NCBI GenBank assembly: GCA_017468985.1
Contig: JAFUHF010000024.1
Location: 1-53,373, forward strand
DNA length: 53,373 bases
Direction: 5' to 3'
Source of the DNA: Bacteroidaceae bacterium
GTDB taxonomy: Bacteria > Bacteroidota > Bacteroidia > Bacteroidales > Bacteroidaceae
Part shown: piece by piece, positions 8,028 to 16,684 of the stretch
How the letters are laid out: the number at the start of each line of letters is the position of its first letter
Position numbering within the stretch: position 1 is the stretch's first letter
Notes under the pieces: model-generated
What the model saw: the letters and a program-made list of their open reading frames with translations, nothing else
What the model was told of the DNA's origin: nothing
The model's database searches: none
Program-made: the position numbers and the translations under genes

Positions 8028-8804
8028 TTATGATGTTCTGTTGCTGAAGGTAAGTGCGCTGTGACACACTACCTGGCCTTTGGGATGCTGCTCACTGCCT
8101 ACATTCTTGCGGATAGTGACGTGATAGTCGTTGGCAGAGAGCGGATCAATATAGAAACTCAGCATTTCGTCGGCATAGGTCTCGCAGTTGTAGGTGATTT
8201 CCATTCGCGATACTTGCTGAGCGGCAAATCGTTCTTTTGGGAACAGGTCAAGGAGGTATTCTATGTAGCGAATGCTGTTGACATGGCCATTCTGGTCAAT
8301 GTCGGAATAGTGCGGTTCACGTGTGGCGATGGGTTGTTCTGACTGCTGTTTTATGCGGCTGAATGAAGGAGCAGAATAGGGACGTTCCAGGTCAATGTAG
8401 GGGTCAAAGGTTTTTCCAAACAATTCTTGTAGCATTTGGGGCTCGCGTGTAGTACCGTCGATCATTGCCCAAATGGTGAACACTCTGCCGATCACCTGCT
8501 GTTGCGCATTCATGACATCGAAGCAGCGATCGGTGAAATAGTAATAGTAGCGCCTGATCCAGGTGGCAATGGAGTATTCCTCGTCCAGATAGGGCCATTG
8601 TTCCATTTCAATGATCATGCGTGAAAGCACCCACAGATATTGATGGCCGTTGCGCTGCATGCTGTCGAATTGCCGTGCTCCGGCGTGGCGTTCGGCACAC
8701 GACAAGATGTGTTTTCCCAGCACTCCCCAGCTCAGATGTCCGGTAAAGTCATCGTCGAAGGGAGCAACGCTGAATGGATAGGTGTCAATCTTCTGGAGGG
8801 CCAT
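8028..8804 (-). CDS. Acyl-ACP thioesterase (FatA/FatB-like)
   Basis: 258-residue double hot-dog protein of the acyl-ACP thioesterase family (PF01643). It would release fatty acids from acyl carrier protein in the cytoplasm. The N-terminal hot-dog (about residues 5-135) contains the LGKHILSCAERHA region and an aromatic WIRRYYYYFTDRCFDV strand. The second hot-dog carries the YSDIDQNGHVNSIRYIEYLLD motif, with the Asp, Asn and His used in catalysis (about residues 168-178). Its place between ilvN and ilvC is a Bacteroidales arrangement. It suggests a link between branched-chain keto-acid supply and branched-chain fatty acids. That link is inference, not shown by the sequence. Confidence 0.88.
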   Translation of the reverse strand: MALQKIDTYPFSVAPFDDDFTGHLSWGVLGKHILSCAERHAGARQFDSMQRNGHQYLWVLSRMIIEMEQWPYLDEEYSIATWIRRYYYYFTDRCFDVMNAQQQVIGRVFTIWAMIDGTTREPQMLQELFGKTFDPYIDLERPYSAPSFSRIKQQSEQPIATREPHYSDIDQNGHVNSIRYIEYLLDLFPKERFAAQQVSRMEITYNCETYADEMLSFYIDPLSANDYHVTIRKNVGSEQHPKGQVVCHSALTFSNRTS

Positions 8805-8816
8805 GATGTGAAAATG

Positions 8817-9377
8817 CTATTTCGATGCCAGGAAGCGTTTCTTGCGTTCGACTAAATATTCATCAAGCAGTTCACGCGTATCTTTCGTAATGGCAATGGC
8901 TCCTGAACGCACATATTGCAGCACGCAGTCCCATTCCATGAGCTGATGGAAGAGGGACAGAATCTCATTGGTCATGCCCTCAATGGTAACGATGGCGTAG
9001 GTGGGATTTACCTCCACAATCTTTCCTGCGTGCAGGCGGATGAGTCTTGATATTTCGCCATGCTCAAGTATCTTGGGAGTACTGAGTTTAAACAATGCTA
9101 CTTCCTGAATATAGATTTCGGTGCTTGTAAAGAAGTTGGAGCGTACCACACCGATTTTCTTTTCAATCTGCTTGTTGACCTTCTTGATGGTGCATTCGTC
9201 AGACCAGCATGTGATGGTGTAGCGATGGAGCCCCTCAATGCTGGAGGCCGAAACGTTGAGGCTTTCAATGTTGATCTGTCGGCGAGTGAATACGGACGTG
9301 ATTTCGTTGAGCAGTCCGGCAACGTTTTCTGAGAATATGATCAGCGTATATAATGTTTTGCCTTCTTCGGTGGTCAT
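8817..9377 (-). CDS. ilvN: Acetolactate synthase small (regulatory) subunit
   Basis: 186 residues. An N-terminal ACT domain (about residues 8-80), with the TLIIFSENVAGLLNEI start typical of IlvN/IlvH, is followed by a C-terminal ALS-associated domain. It binds valine and confers feedback inhibition and full activity on IlvB. It lies 13 bases downstream of ilvB and 12 bases before the thioesterase gene, so all are on one transcript. Length is in the range for the larger IlvH-type subunits. Confidence 0.93.
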   Translation of the reverse strand: MTTEEGKTLYTLIIFSENVAGLLNEITSVFTRRQINIESLNVSASSIEGLHRYTITCWSDECTIKKVNKQIEKKIGVVRSNFFTSTEIYIQEVALFKLSTPKILEHGEISRLIRLHAGKIVEVNPTYAIVTIEGMTNEILSLFHQLMEWDCVLQYVRSGAIAITKDTRELLDEYLVERKKRFLASK

Positions 9378-9390
9378 GGCTTCAGTGATT

Positions 9391-11088
9391 TTATATGTCT
9401 AATATCATGTCGTCTACATCATTGCCCGGACAGCACATGGGGAGCACATTGTCTTCTTCCATCACTGCCACTTCGAGCAGATAGGGGCCATTGGTATCCA
9501 ACATTTGCTGTATGGCAACATCCAGACCTTTACGCTCTGTCACTAAACGGTAAGGAATATGATAGGCTTCGGCTATCTTGCTGTAGTCTGGACTCAGCAT
9601 GTGTGTGAAGGAATAGCGACGTTGGAAAAAGAGTTCCTGCCATTGGCGTACATTTCCTAAGAAATTATTGTTGAGCAAAACAATCTTGACGGGACATTGG
9701 TTTTCCATAATGGTTCCCAGTTCTTCAATGGTCATTTGGAAGCCTCCGTCGCCTACAAAAAGACATACCGTGCGTTCGGGCGCACCGAAGGTGGCTCCCA
9801 CGGCTGCCGGAAGACCGAAGCCCATGGTTCCCATGCCACCGGAGGTAACGATACTGCGGTTAAGGGTGAATCGGGAATAACGGGCGGCCATCATCTGGTT
9901 TTGGCCTACGTCAGTCACGATGATGGCTTTTTCGTGGGCATGGGTCGATACTTTGTTGACCACTTCACCCATCTTGATAGGGCCGTCGGAAGGATGTACC
10001 TCAGGCTCAATCACTATGCGATTTTCCTTTTCAAGATGATCATTGAAGCTTTCTCTCCAATGCTTATGCTGATTGGGCTTTACCAATGCGGATACTTGGG
10101 CTACCGTTTCCTTACAGTTACCCAATACGGCAACGTCAACGCTTACGTTCTTGTTGATCTCCGCAGGGTCAATGTCAAAATGAATTTTCTTGGCTTGACA
10201 GGCATAGGTGCTGATGTTGCCCGTAATGCGGTCGTCGAAGCGCATTCCGATGGCAATGAGCAGGTCGCATTCCTGCGTCTTCACGTTGGAGGCCAAACTG
10301 CCATGCATGCCCAGCATGCCAACATTGAGCGGATGAGCTGATGGCAGACACGAAAGTCCCAACAACGTGCATCCAGCCGGCAGGTCTGCCTTCTCAATCA
10401 GCTGCCTTACTTCTTCCTGTGCTCCTCCCAGTTCTACGCCTTGACCGATCAGCACCAAGGGCTTCTTGGCTGCATTGATCAGCTCAGCCGCTTCTGTAAT
10501 GCTTTGGGGTGATGTGGGCGGAACGGCTTCGTAGCTGCGCAGGAAACCAATCTTGCTATCTTTGTAGATGGCTGTTTCGTTTTGGGCATTCTTCGTAAAG
10601 TCGAGCACTACCGGGCCGGGCCTGCCACTTTGGGCAATGTAGAAAGCCTTCTTGATGGCCGGGGCCACATCTTCGGCACTGCGAATCTGGTAGGCCCATT
10701 TCGTGATGGGCTGTGTGACGTTTACGATGTCGCATTCCTGAAAGGCGTCGGTGCCCAGCATTTTTGCTCCCACCTGTCCGGCAATGACAACTACGGGGGT
10801 GCTGTCGAGCATGGCATCAGCTATACCCGTAACGGTATTGGTAGCTCCTGGGCCGCTGGTCACCAAGCATACGCCCACTTTGCCACTGACTCGTGCATAG
10901 CCTTCAGCAGAGTGAATGGCTCCTTGCTCGTGGCGCACCAGAATGTGGTGAAGCCGATCTCTGTAGTCGTAGAGTGCATCGAATACGGGCATGATGGCTC
11001 CTCCTGGATAACCAAACAGCGTGGTTACACCTTCAGCCAGCAGGCTTTTCATTAAGATTTCTGCACCCGTAAGTTTTGTCGTTGTCAT
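9391..11088 (-). CDS. ilvB: Acetolactate synthase large (catalytic) subunit
   Basis: 565 residues, normal length. This ThDP-dependent enzyme condenses two pyruvates, or pyruvate and 2-ketobutyrate, the first common step to branched-chain amino acids. Seen in order: an N-terminal pyrimidine-binding domain with the catalytic Glu E54 in HEQGAIHSAEGYAR; a central FAD-binding region; and a C-terminal ThDP domain with the GDGGFQMTIEEL...NN metal-ThDP motif (about residues 440-470). The start is supported by the MTTTKLTGAEIL beginning typical of the family. It lies 68 bases downstream of ilvD. Confidence 0.95.
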   Translation of the reverse strand: MTTTKLTGAEILMKSLLAEGVTTLFGYPGGAIMPVFDALYDYRDRLHHILVRHEQGAIHSAEGYARVSGKVGVCLVTSGPGATNTVTGIADAMLDSTPVVVIAGQVGAKMLGTDAFQECDIVNVTQPITKWAYQIRSAEDVAPAIKKAFYIAQSGRPGPVVLDFTKNAQNETAIYKDSKIGFLRSYEAVPPTSPQSITEAAELINAAKKPLVLIGQGVELGGAQEEVRQLIEKADLPAGCTLLGLSCLPSAHPLNVGMLGMHGSLASNVKTQECDLLIAIGMRFDDRITGNISTYACQAKKIHFDIDPAEINKNVSVDVAVLGNCKETVAQVSALVKPNQHKHWRESFNDHLEKENRIVIEPEVHPSDGPIKMGEVVNKVSTHAHEKAIIVTDVGQNQMMAARYSRFTLNRSIVTSGGMGTMGFGLPAAVGATFGAPERTVCLFVGDGGFQMTIEELGTIMENQCPVKIVLLNNNFLGNVRQWQELFFQRRYSFTHMLSPDYSKIAEAYHIPYRLVTERKGLDVAIQQMLDTNGPYLLEVAVMEEDNVLPMCCPGNDVDDMILDI

Positions 11089-11156
11089 GACAGATATGGT
11101 TCTTTCTTTGCTTTATTGATGTACTTCCTCTTGATGGGGAGGATTTTTATCCGTAT

Positions 11157-12968
11157 TTAGTCTATGATTCTCACTCCTCCCTTGTCGGCCGAGGCCACCA
11201 TTGAGGCATAAACGCGTAGGGCTTTCGACACTTCGCGCTTCCGCTTGAGCGGCTGCATTGGACGTGCCTGAAGCTCAGCGTTGCTGAGCTTTACATTGAT
11301 GCTCCTGCTGGGCAGGTCTATTATGATAATGTCGCCATCAACGATTTTTCCAATGTTTCCGCCCGATGCGGCTTCGGGTGAGATGTGGCCAATGCTCAGG
11401 CCGCTGGTGCCTCCGCTGAAGCGCCCGTCGGTGATGAGGGCACATTCCTTGCCAAGGTGGCGGCTCTTGATGTAGGAAGTGGGGTAGAGCATTTCCTGCA
11501 TGCCGGGGCCTCCCTTGGGGCCTTCATGCGTAATGACTACCACGTCGCCGCTCTCAACTTTGCCTCCCAGAATGCCCTCACAGGCGTCTTCCTGAGAGTC
11601 GAACACCTTGGCAGGTCCTTCAAAATGCCAGATGCTCTGGTCCACACCTGCCGTCTTCACCACGCAGCCATCCTGTGCAATGTTGCCAAACAATACGGCC
11701 AGTCCGCCATCTTTGGTGTAGGCATGGTCAAGGTCGCGTATGCATCCGCCGGTGCGGTCGGTGTCCAGAGTGTCGTAGTGTGTAGTCTGCGAGCCCATCT
11801 TGATGGTGAACTTGCCGGCAGGGGCACTGCTGTAGATGCGCTTGGCTTCTTCGTCAAGTTGGGGCTTGGTGATGCTGTAGCGTTCAATGTCTTTACCCAA
11901 TGTCGCACCATCCACGCGCTTGGTGTTCAGATGGAGCAGGCCACCCTTGCTCAGCTCGCCCAAAATGTTGAGGATTCCTCCGGCTCGGTTACATTCCTGT
12001 ACGGAATATTTTTGCGTGTTGGGTGACAGTTTGCACAGGCAGGGCACTTTGCGGCTCAAACTGTCAATATCGGTCATCTTGAAGTCCACTCCTCCCTCGT
12101 TGGCCACGGCCAGCAGGTGGAGGATGGTGTTGGTGCTGCCTCCCATGGCAATGTCGAGGGCCATGGCATTCAGAAACGCTTCGCGTGTGGCAATGCTGCG
12201 AGGCAATACGTCTTCGTTACCGTCGTCATAATAAGCATAGGCATTCTTCACAATGGTACGTGCCGCTTCCCTGAGCAGTTCCACGCGGTTCACGTGAGAG
12301 GCCAGAATCGTTCCATTACCCGGCAGTGAGAGGCCGATGGCTTCGGTCAGTGAATTCATGGAGTTGGCTGTAAACATGCCACTGCAACATCCGCATCCCG
12401 GGCAGGCCGCATGTTCTATCTTTTGCAGGTCTTCATCGCTTACGCTTTGGTCACCTCCGGCAATCATGGCTGTAATGAGGTCGGCATTCTGACCGTTCCA
12501 TCGTCCTGCCTCCATGGGGCCGCCACTGACGAATACGGTGGGAATGTTCAGCCGCATGGCTGCTATCAGCATGCCAGGCGTAACTTTGTCGCAATTGCTG
12601 ATACACACCAGAGCGTCGGCTTTGTGGGCATTTACCATGTATTCCACGCTGTCGGCTATCAGGTCGCGGCTGGGCAGTGAATAGAGCATGCCGTTGTGCC
12701 CCATGGCAATGCCGTCGTCAATGGCAATGGTATTGAATTCTGCGGCAAAGCATCCTAATTTTTCAATTTCTTCCTTCACAATTTGTCCGGCCTCGTGCAG
12801 ATGGGTATGTCCGGGAACAAACTGAGTGAACGAATTGGCTATGGCGATGATGGGTTTTCCAAATTGCTCTCGCTTCATGCCAGCAGCTACCCATAAGGCA
12901 CGGGCACCAGCCATGAGCCGCCCCTCGGTGCATACGGAACTGCGTAAGCTGTTTTTTCTTTTCTCCAT
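11157..12968 (-). CDS. ilvD: Dihydroxy-acid dehydratase
   Basis: 603 residues, normal length. It dehydrates 2,3-dihydroxy-isovalerate or -methylvalerate to the 2-keto acids, the step after IlvC. Iron-sulfur ligand cysteines are visible in [10 protein letters not shown] (about residue 124) and in the [17 protein letters not shown] segment (about residues 190-206). The last motif also contains Mg/substrate-binding residues. It is the first gene of the operon, with a Bacteroidetes promoter about 90 bases upstream and no recognisable leader peptide or T-box in the short untranslated leader. It completes, with ilvB, ilvN and ilvC, all enzymes from pyruvate to keto-acids except the aminotransferase. 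Confidence 0.95.
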   Translation of the reverse strand: MEKRKNSLRSSVCTEGRLMAGARALWVAAGMKREQFGKPIIAIANSFTQFVPGHTHLHEAGQIVKEEIEKLGCFAAEFNTIAIDDGIAMGHNGMLYSLPSRDLIADSVEYMVNAHKADALVCISNCDKVTPGMLIAAMRLNIPTVFVSGGPMEAGRWNGQNADLITAMIAGGDQSVSDEDLQKIEHAACPGCGCCSGMFTANSMNSLTEAIGLSLPGNGTILASHVNRVELLREAARTIVKNAYAYYDDGNEDVLPRSIATREAFLNAMALDIAMGGSTNTILHLLAVANEGGVDFKMTDIDSLSRKVPCLCKLSPNTQKYSVQECNRAGGILNILGELSKGGLLHLNTKRVDGATLGKDIERYSITKPQLDEEAKRIYSSAPAGKFTIKMGSQTTHYDTLDTDRTGGCIRDLDHAYTKDGGLAVLFGNIAQDGCVVKTAGVDQSIWHFEGPAKVFDSQEDACEGILGGKVESGDVVVITHEGPKGGPGMQEMLYPTSYIKSRHLGKECALITDGRFSGGTSGLSIGHISPEAASGGNIGKIVDGDIIIIDLPSRSINVKLSNAELQARPMQPLKRKREVSKALRVYASMVASADKGGVRIID

Positions 12969-13056
12969 TTATGATGAATATAGTTGTTTCAAAGTGTGGC
13001 TGTTGCCTTAGGGCGGTGAGGGGACGTAAAGCCTGAACCTCTACTTCTTGAACCTG

Positions 13057-13088
13057 CAAAATTACATCAAATATGATGGAATTGCAAG
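13057..13088 (-). promoter_or_regulatory. Promoter of the ilv operon
   Basis: On the minus strand, TAATTTTG (13064-13057) is preceded 20 bases upstream by CTTG (13088-13085), matching the -7/-33 pattern. The leader to ilvD is about 85 bases. Confidence 0.55.
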
Positions 13089-13181
13089 CCTTTCAGTGAC
13101 AAAATCCTACTTTTTAAGGCCTCAGAATGAAATATTGTTCAAAAACTTGGGTCAAATGTCAACCTAACGTGCGAAAAACAG

Positions 13182-13189
13182 TACTTTTG
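13182..13189 (+). promoter_or_regulatory. -7 element (TACTTTTG) before the secreted phosphatase-family gene
   Basis: A full match to the Bacteroidetes -7 consensus, 28 bases before the start codon. No good -33 element is seen at standard spacing. Confidence 0.5.
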
Positions 13190-13217
13190 CAAGCAAGAAT
13201 CAAAATTTAATGCAATA

Positions 13218-14138
13218 ATGAAGCGGTTAGCTATTGTTTGTGTGCTCTGGTGGGCATCGTGTGCGCTCTTTGCGCAGCAACTTTTCGTAGGTAGTTACAA
13301 CATCCGTAACCAGAATCGTTATGACAATGAGCGTGGTAACGCCTGGACGGTGCGCGGCAAGGTGGTTTGTGATCAGATCCGCTTTGAACAGCCCGACATC
13401 TTTGGTGCTCAGGAAGTGCTGGTAGGGCAACTTAGGGATATGCTTTCCATGCTCCCGGGATATGACTATGTGGGTGTGGGTAGGGACGACGGCAAAGAAG
13501 CTGGCGAATTTGAGCCCGTTTTCTACAATACGCAAACGCTGAAACTGCTCCGCAGTGGCAACTTCTGGCTCAACGAAACGCCCGACATCCCCAAACTCGG
13601 ATGGGATGCTGCCTGCATCCGCGTGTGTTCATGGGGACAGTTCAAGCAGCGCCATTCGCGTTTTAAGTTCTATTATTTCAATCTTCACATGGACCACATC
13701 GGCATAGTTGCGCGTCGCGAAGCTGCGAAGCTCATCGTGCAGAAGATTAGAGAAATCGCCAAAGGGGCACCGGTGATAGTGACGGGTGATTTCAACGTTG
13801 ATCAGACAAATGAAATCTATCAGACCTTCACCCAATCGGGAATTCTGGCCGATGCCTACGTGGTGGCTCAGCACCGCTTTGCTGAGAATGGCACATTCAA
13901 TTCTTTCAATCCATTGCTCAAAACCAGCAGCCGCATTGACCACATCTTCCTTTCACCCAACTTCCGGGTGAGCAATTATGGTGTGTTGACCGACGGTTAT
14001 TGGACGGAAAGCGAGCTGTCTTCCTCCACTACCCAGAAGGGCGATGCCGCTCCGCAGGAAATCAGCTTTCAGAAATACACCCATCGTACACCCTCCGACC
14101 ATTATCCCGTGTTGGCCAGAATCAGATATGTAAAGTAG
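13218..14138 (+). CDS. Secreted endonuclease/exonuclease/phosphatase family protein
   Basis: 306 residues with a clear signal peptide (residues 1-19, ending ...CALFAQQ). The mature protein is one EEP domain (PF03372). It begins with the SYNIRNQN strand carrying the first metal Asn, followed by the QEVLVGQ Glu, the GDFNVDQTNE Asp/Asn pair and the C-terminal SDHYPVLARI Asp-His pair. All four hallmark motifs are therefore present and the enzyme should be active. Bacteroidales members are secreted phosphodiesterases or sphingomyelinase-like enzymes; the substrate cannot be read from sequence. It stands alone between the ilv promoter region and a decayed zone, and the next readable gene remnant is convergent. 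Confidence 0.85.
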   Translation: MKRLAIVCVLWWASCALFAQQLFVGSYNIRNQNRYDNERGNAWTVRGKVVCDQIRFEQPDIFGAQEVLVGQLRDMLSMLPGYDYVGVGRDDGKEAGEFEPVFYNTQTLKLLRSGNFWLNETPDIPKLGWDAACIRVCSWGQFKQRHSRFKFYYFNLHMDHIGIVARREAAKLIVQKIREIAKGAPVIVTGDFNVDQTNEIYQTFTQSGILADAYVVAQHRFAENGTFNSFNPLLKTSSRIDHIFLSPNFRVSNYGVLTDGYWTESELSSSTTQKGDAAPQEISFQKYTHRTPSDHYPVLARIRYVK

Positions 14139-14144
14139 TGGTTT

Positions 14145-14567
14145 TTATCTCTTCACCACCTTCTTTCCGTTCTTGATCACCACGCCCTTGGTGTGTTCAT
14201 CCGCTCGTCGGCCCTGCAGGTCGTAGGTGGGGCTTTCTTTACCGGCATCCTGCCTGATAGTCTTCACATCCACGATGCCCAATGACTCGTCTTCCACAAT
14301 CTTTTTGAATAGCCACCCAATGGCTGCTTCATGCCGCTCCTTGCTCCCCACCGGCACATGCAGCGTGGCATACGCCGTGGTTTCTGACGAGAAGCACAGT
14401 TCGTCAATCTCCTGAGGATTGGGTGATGCCGTGTAGATGTGTTTCAATTCCTGATAATATCCGAATGCTCCCGGACCAATCCAGGAAATGTCTACAATCT
14501 CTATGGGTTCCGGTACGTGCAGTTCTGACAGACCTGACCGATTTGGGTTGAAGAATTCAGGCAGGGG
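14145..14567 (-). pseudogene. 3' remnant of a BspA-like leucine-rich repeat surface protein
   Basis: The minus strand is open from 14567 down to the stop at 14145 but starts directly after a TAA with no plausible ATG. The product reads as the end of a BspA-type repeat protein: repeats of the LSELHVPEP...IGPGAFGYYQELKHIYTAS kind, then a VPVGSKERHEAAIGW unit. The tail PTYDLQGRRADEHTKG ends in a basic stretch. This is the closing architecture of Prevotella BspA-like surface proteins, which are usually several hundred residues long, so the 5' part is missing. The same tail type is seen in the remnant at 1128-1318. It could conceivably be translated from a TTG at 14447, but no promoter or signal peptide is present. 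Confidence 0.7.
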
Positions 14568-14588
14568 TTAAGCGAAGCGCAACCCCTG
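14562..14588. repeat. Palindromic hairpin element
   Basis: CAGGGGTT (14562-14569) pairs with AACCCCTG (14581-14588) around AAGCGAAGCGC. The element covers the break point of the BspA-like remnant. A second small hairpin, AACGC/GCGTT, follows at about 14612-14626. It resembles dispersed palindromic units, but only one copy is visible here. Confidence 0.4.
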
Positions 14589-14821
14589 TGTATGCAGTCA
14601 CCCCACCATATCAACGCTAGAGGCGTTGCAGATCATGGTAAGCGAATTGTTTAATTCATAGTTCTCAATTCACAAGGCTCAATGCATAATTAAGGTTCGT
14701 CATTCTGCAATACATGGGTTTTATTCATTGTGCATTGTGAATTGAACATTGTGTATTGCTTTGTACCGTGTTTACGGACAGGCCTGTGCAAGTGCCATTT
14801 GGCAATACCCGTAGTGTCAGA
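14568..14821. other. Non-coding decayed intergenic stretch
   Basis: No gene is seen. It contains the palindromes listed separately. It also has an 11-bp perfect inverted repeat (TCAATTCACAA at 14665-14675, TTGTGAATTGA at 14735-14745) enclosing A/T-rich sequence, which looks like a degenerate foldback element. Confidence 0.5.
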
Positions 14822-15060
14822 ATAGCACGTGTCATTTTCATGATTCGGTCGCAGACTCCCCAAATAGCACATGTCATTTTCATGATTCGGTCGCAGACTC
14901 CCCAAATAGCACGTGTCATTGTCATGATTCCGTTGCGGACGCCCAAAATAGCACGTGTCATTTTCATGATTCCGTTGCGGCCCTCCAAAATAGCACGTGT
15001 ATTTTTCATGATTCGGCTACGGAGACCCCAAAAAGCACGTGTAAATCTGCCTATGCGATA
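14822..15060. repeat. 42-bp tandem repeat array (five units plus a decayed sixth)
   Basis: Units begin at 14822, 14864, 14906, 14948, 14990 and 15032, each exactly 42 bases apart. Every unit opens with A(T/A)AGCACGTG (the second has CACATG) and contains a TCATGATTC core in units 1-5. The downstream half varies between two subtypes: units 1-2 versus 3-4, with 5 intermediate. The first two units differ by one base. Because 42 is a multiple of three, both strands stay open through the array, which creates spurious open frames. There is no spacer/repeat alternation, so this is not CRISPR. Confidence 0.9.
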
Positions 15061-15176
15061 CTCGTGAAGACGATTGGAACGTGTATTCCGAACAAGAAAA
15101 ATATCGGATATGTCAGACGTTATTTCCTATGATATGAATAAGATTCGTATGTGGTGAAAATAATGGAGTGGACAAG

Positions 15177-15404
15177 CTAAACCATTTTAAGTACGGCTCC
15201 GATGTCCGTCCAGACGGGCTAGGCTGTGCGGATGGGCAGTGTTTGCGTGGCCTTTGCGAGTAAGGTCATACTCAGTATGGAGAAAAGAAGGAAACCTCCC
15301 ATCCAGTACCATAACTGCAGGCCTTCGACGGTCTTGGCGCGTCCAAGGCAAAAGGTGAATCCCACTTCACAAAGTTCGGCAAGGATTAAAATGATCCAAT
15401 TTAT
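15177..15404 (-). pseudogene. Decayed SMR-family small multidrug efflux gene
   Basis: The minus strand encodes the N-terminal two-thirds of a small multidrug resistance transporter (EmrE/SugE type): INWIILILAELCEVGFTF, with the essential membrane Glu in helix 1, then KTVEG, a second helix and ATQTLPI. The expected start ATG is ATA (15404-15402). The conserved TAYAVWTGIGAV segment reads TA-stop-PVWTDIGAV, with TAG at 15221-15219. The reading then ends at a second stop at 15179, before the last helices. Three lesions (start loss, nonsense, 3' truncation) make this a pseudogene. Intact family members are about 105 residues long. Confidence 0.8.
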
Positions 15405-15510
15405 GAAAAATAACAGGTTTGCCTGTTTGAGGGTTGCAAGACTATCTCGGCGACTCCTTCTGAGGCAGTGCAAGTTAGTCGTTGTGGCTGAGTTGATGAA
15501 GTGGATGATA

Positions 15511-15565
15511 TACGAAAATCGCACGATACTCTGAACACGGTGGACGTTCCGAGAGTATTGTGCGA
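15511..15565 (-). terminator. Terminator of the slyD-like/aroC unit
   Basis: 14-bp stem (15519-15532 with 15552-15565, one G-U pair) followed on the minus strand by TTTTCGTATATC. It lies 28 bases after the aroC stop. Confidence 0.6.
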
Positions 15566-15592
15566 AGTGTTTGACTGATATTGCGTGAGGAT

Positions 15593-16672
15593 TTAAAAAT
15601 CTGTGCTTGCGCGGTTGATAAGATAATGGTCGAGTATCACCATGGCGGCCATGGCTTCAACGATGGGTACGGCACGCGGAAGTACACAGGGATCGTGACG
15701 CCCGTGAGCAGAGAAGGTGGTCTCGCTTCCATCCGTAGTAACGGTGGGCTGGGGGCGAAGCAATGTGGCAACGGGTTTGAAGGCTACGCGGAAATAAATC
15801 TCATGACCATTGGAGATGCCTCCCTGAATGCCACCACTATTGTTGCTGAGGGTGGTGACGTTTCCAGCTTCATCAAGGCCGAAAGCATCGTTTTGCTTGC
15901 TGCCTCGCTGGGTTGACCCCAGAAATCCTTGACCGTAGTCGAAACCCTTGGCGGCATTAATGCTCATCATGGCTGCTGCCAGCGAGGCTCCAAGTCTGCC
16001 AAAGACGGGCTCGCCCAGTCCGACGGGCAAGCCGGTGATGACACCGGTGATGGTACCTCCGATGGTGTCGCCTTCGGCTTTAACCCGACGAATGAGTTCT
16101 TCCATTTGCAGGGCTATGTCCGGATCGGGACAGCGTACGGGGTTGGTTTCGGTGAGATTCAGATTGTATTGCCCACGATAGGGTTCGAGAGCGATGCTGC
16201 CCACCTGAGAAGTATAGGCATGGATGGCAATGCCGCGTCTTGACAACGCCATTTTGGCAAAGGCACCCCCTACACAGCGGCTTAGGGTTTCGCGTGCCGA
16301 AGAACGTCCTCCGCCGCGATGGTCGCGGAGGCCATATTTCTGCTGATAGGTGAAGTCGGCATGCGAAGGGCGGTAGAGATGGCGCAGTGATTCGTAATCG
16401 GACGAATGCTGATCACTGTTGTGCACAATGAAACCTATGGGGCAACCTGTGGTGACTCCTTCGAAGATGCCAGAGAGCAGTTCCACCTGATCGGCTTCGG
16501 CGCGAGCTGTGGTAAGAGCACTTTGGCCCGGTCGGCGGCGTGCCATTTCCTGCTGGAGCATGGGGAGGTCAACGGGAATGCCTGAAGGCATGCCATCGAT
16601 TACTCCACCAACGGCTGGGCCATGGCTTTCGCCAAAAGTGGTAAGGCGGAAAAGGGTGCCGAATGTGTTCAT
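15593..16672 (-). CDS. aroC: Chorismate synthase
   Basis: 359 residues, normal length. It removes phosphate from 5-enolpyruvylshikimate-3-phosphate to give chorismate, the last shikimate step, using reduced FMN. Signature regions are visible: [13 protein letters not shown] near the N-terminus, the [16 protein letters not shown] flavin/phosphate region, [13 protein letters not shown], and the C-terminal [18 protein letters not shown]. It is the second gene of a two-gene unit, starting 12 bases after the upstream SlyD-like gene. AroA, which makes its substrate, is encoded about 25 kb away on the same strand. Confidence 0.95.
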   Translation of the reverse strand: MNTFGTLFRLTTFGESHGPAVGGVIDGMPSGIPVDLPMLQQEMARRRPGQSALTTARAEADQVELLSGIFEGVTTGCPIGFIVHNSDQHSSDYESLRHLYRPSHADFTYQQKYGLRDHRGGGRSSARETLSRCVGGAFAKMALSRRGIAIHAYTSQVGSIALEPYRGQYNLNLTETNPVRCPDPDIALQMEELIRRVKAEGDTIGGTITGVITGLPVGLGEPVFGRLGASLAAAMMSINAAKGFDYGQGFLGSTQRGSKQNDAFGLDEAGNVTTLSNNSGGIQGGISNGHEIYFRVAFKPVATLLRPQPTVTTDGSETTFSAHGRHDPCVLPRAVPIVEAMAAMVILDHYLINRASTDF

Positions 16673-16684
16673 GAGAGAATATGC

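Noticed and set aside
12763-13059. 98-residue minus-strand frame covering the ilvD leader, considered as a leader peptide for attenuation
   Set aside because: Its start lies within the -7 region, upstream of the likely transcription start, and it shows no run of Ile, Val or Leu codons nor a terminator/antiterminator pair.
14822-15060. CRISPR-like array
   Set aside because: There is no constant repeat separated by unrelated spacers: whole 42-base units are similar end to end, and no cas gene is near.
14756-15067. Long open frames on both strands through the 42-bp repeat array (for example a 103-residue plus-strand and a 94-residue minus-strand product)
   Set aside because: The unit length is a multiple of three, so a stop-free unit stays open on both strands. 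The products are simple 14-residue repeats with no promoter or signal, so the repeat itself is the feature.
15226-15534. 102-residue plus-strand frame opposite the SMR remnant
   Set aside because: The opposite strand encodes recognisable SMR sequence, while this frame resembles nothing and is Arg-rich as expected for an antisense shadow.
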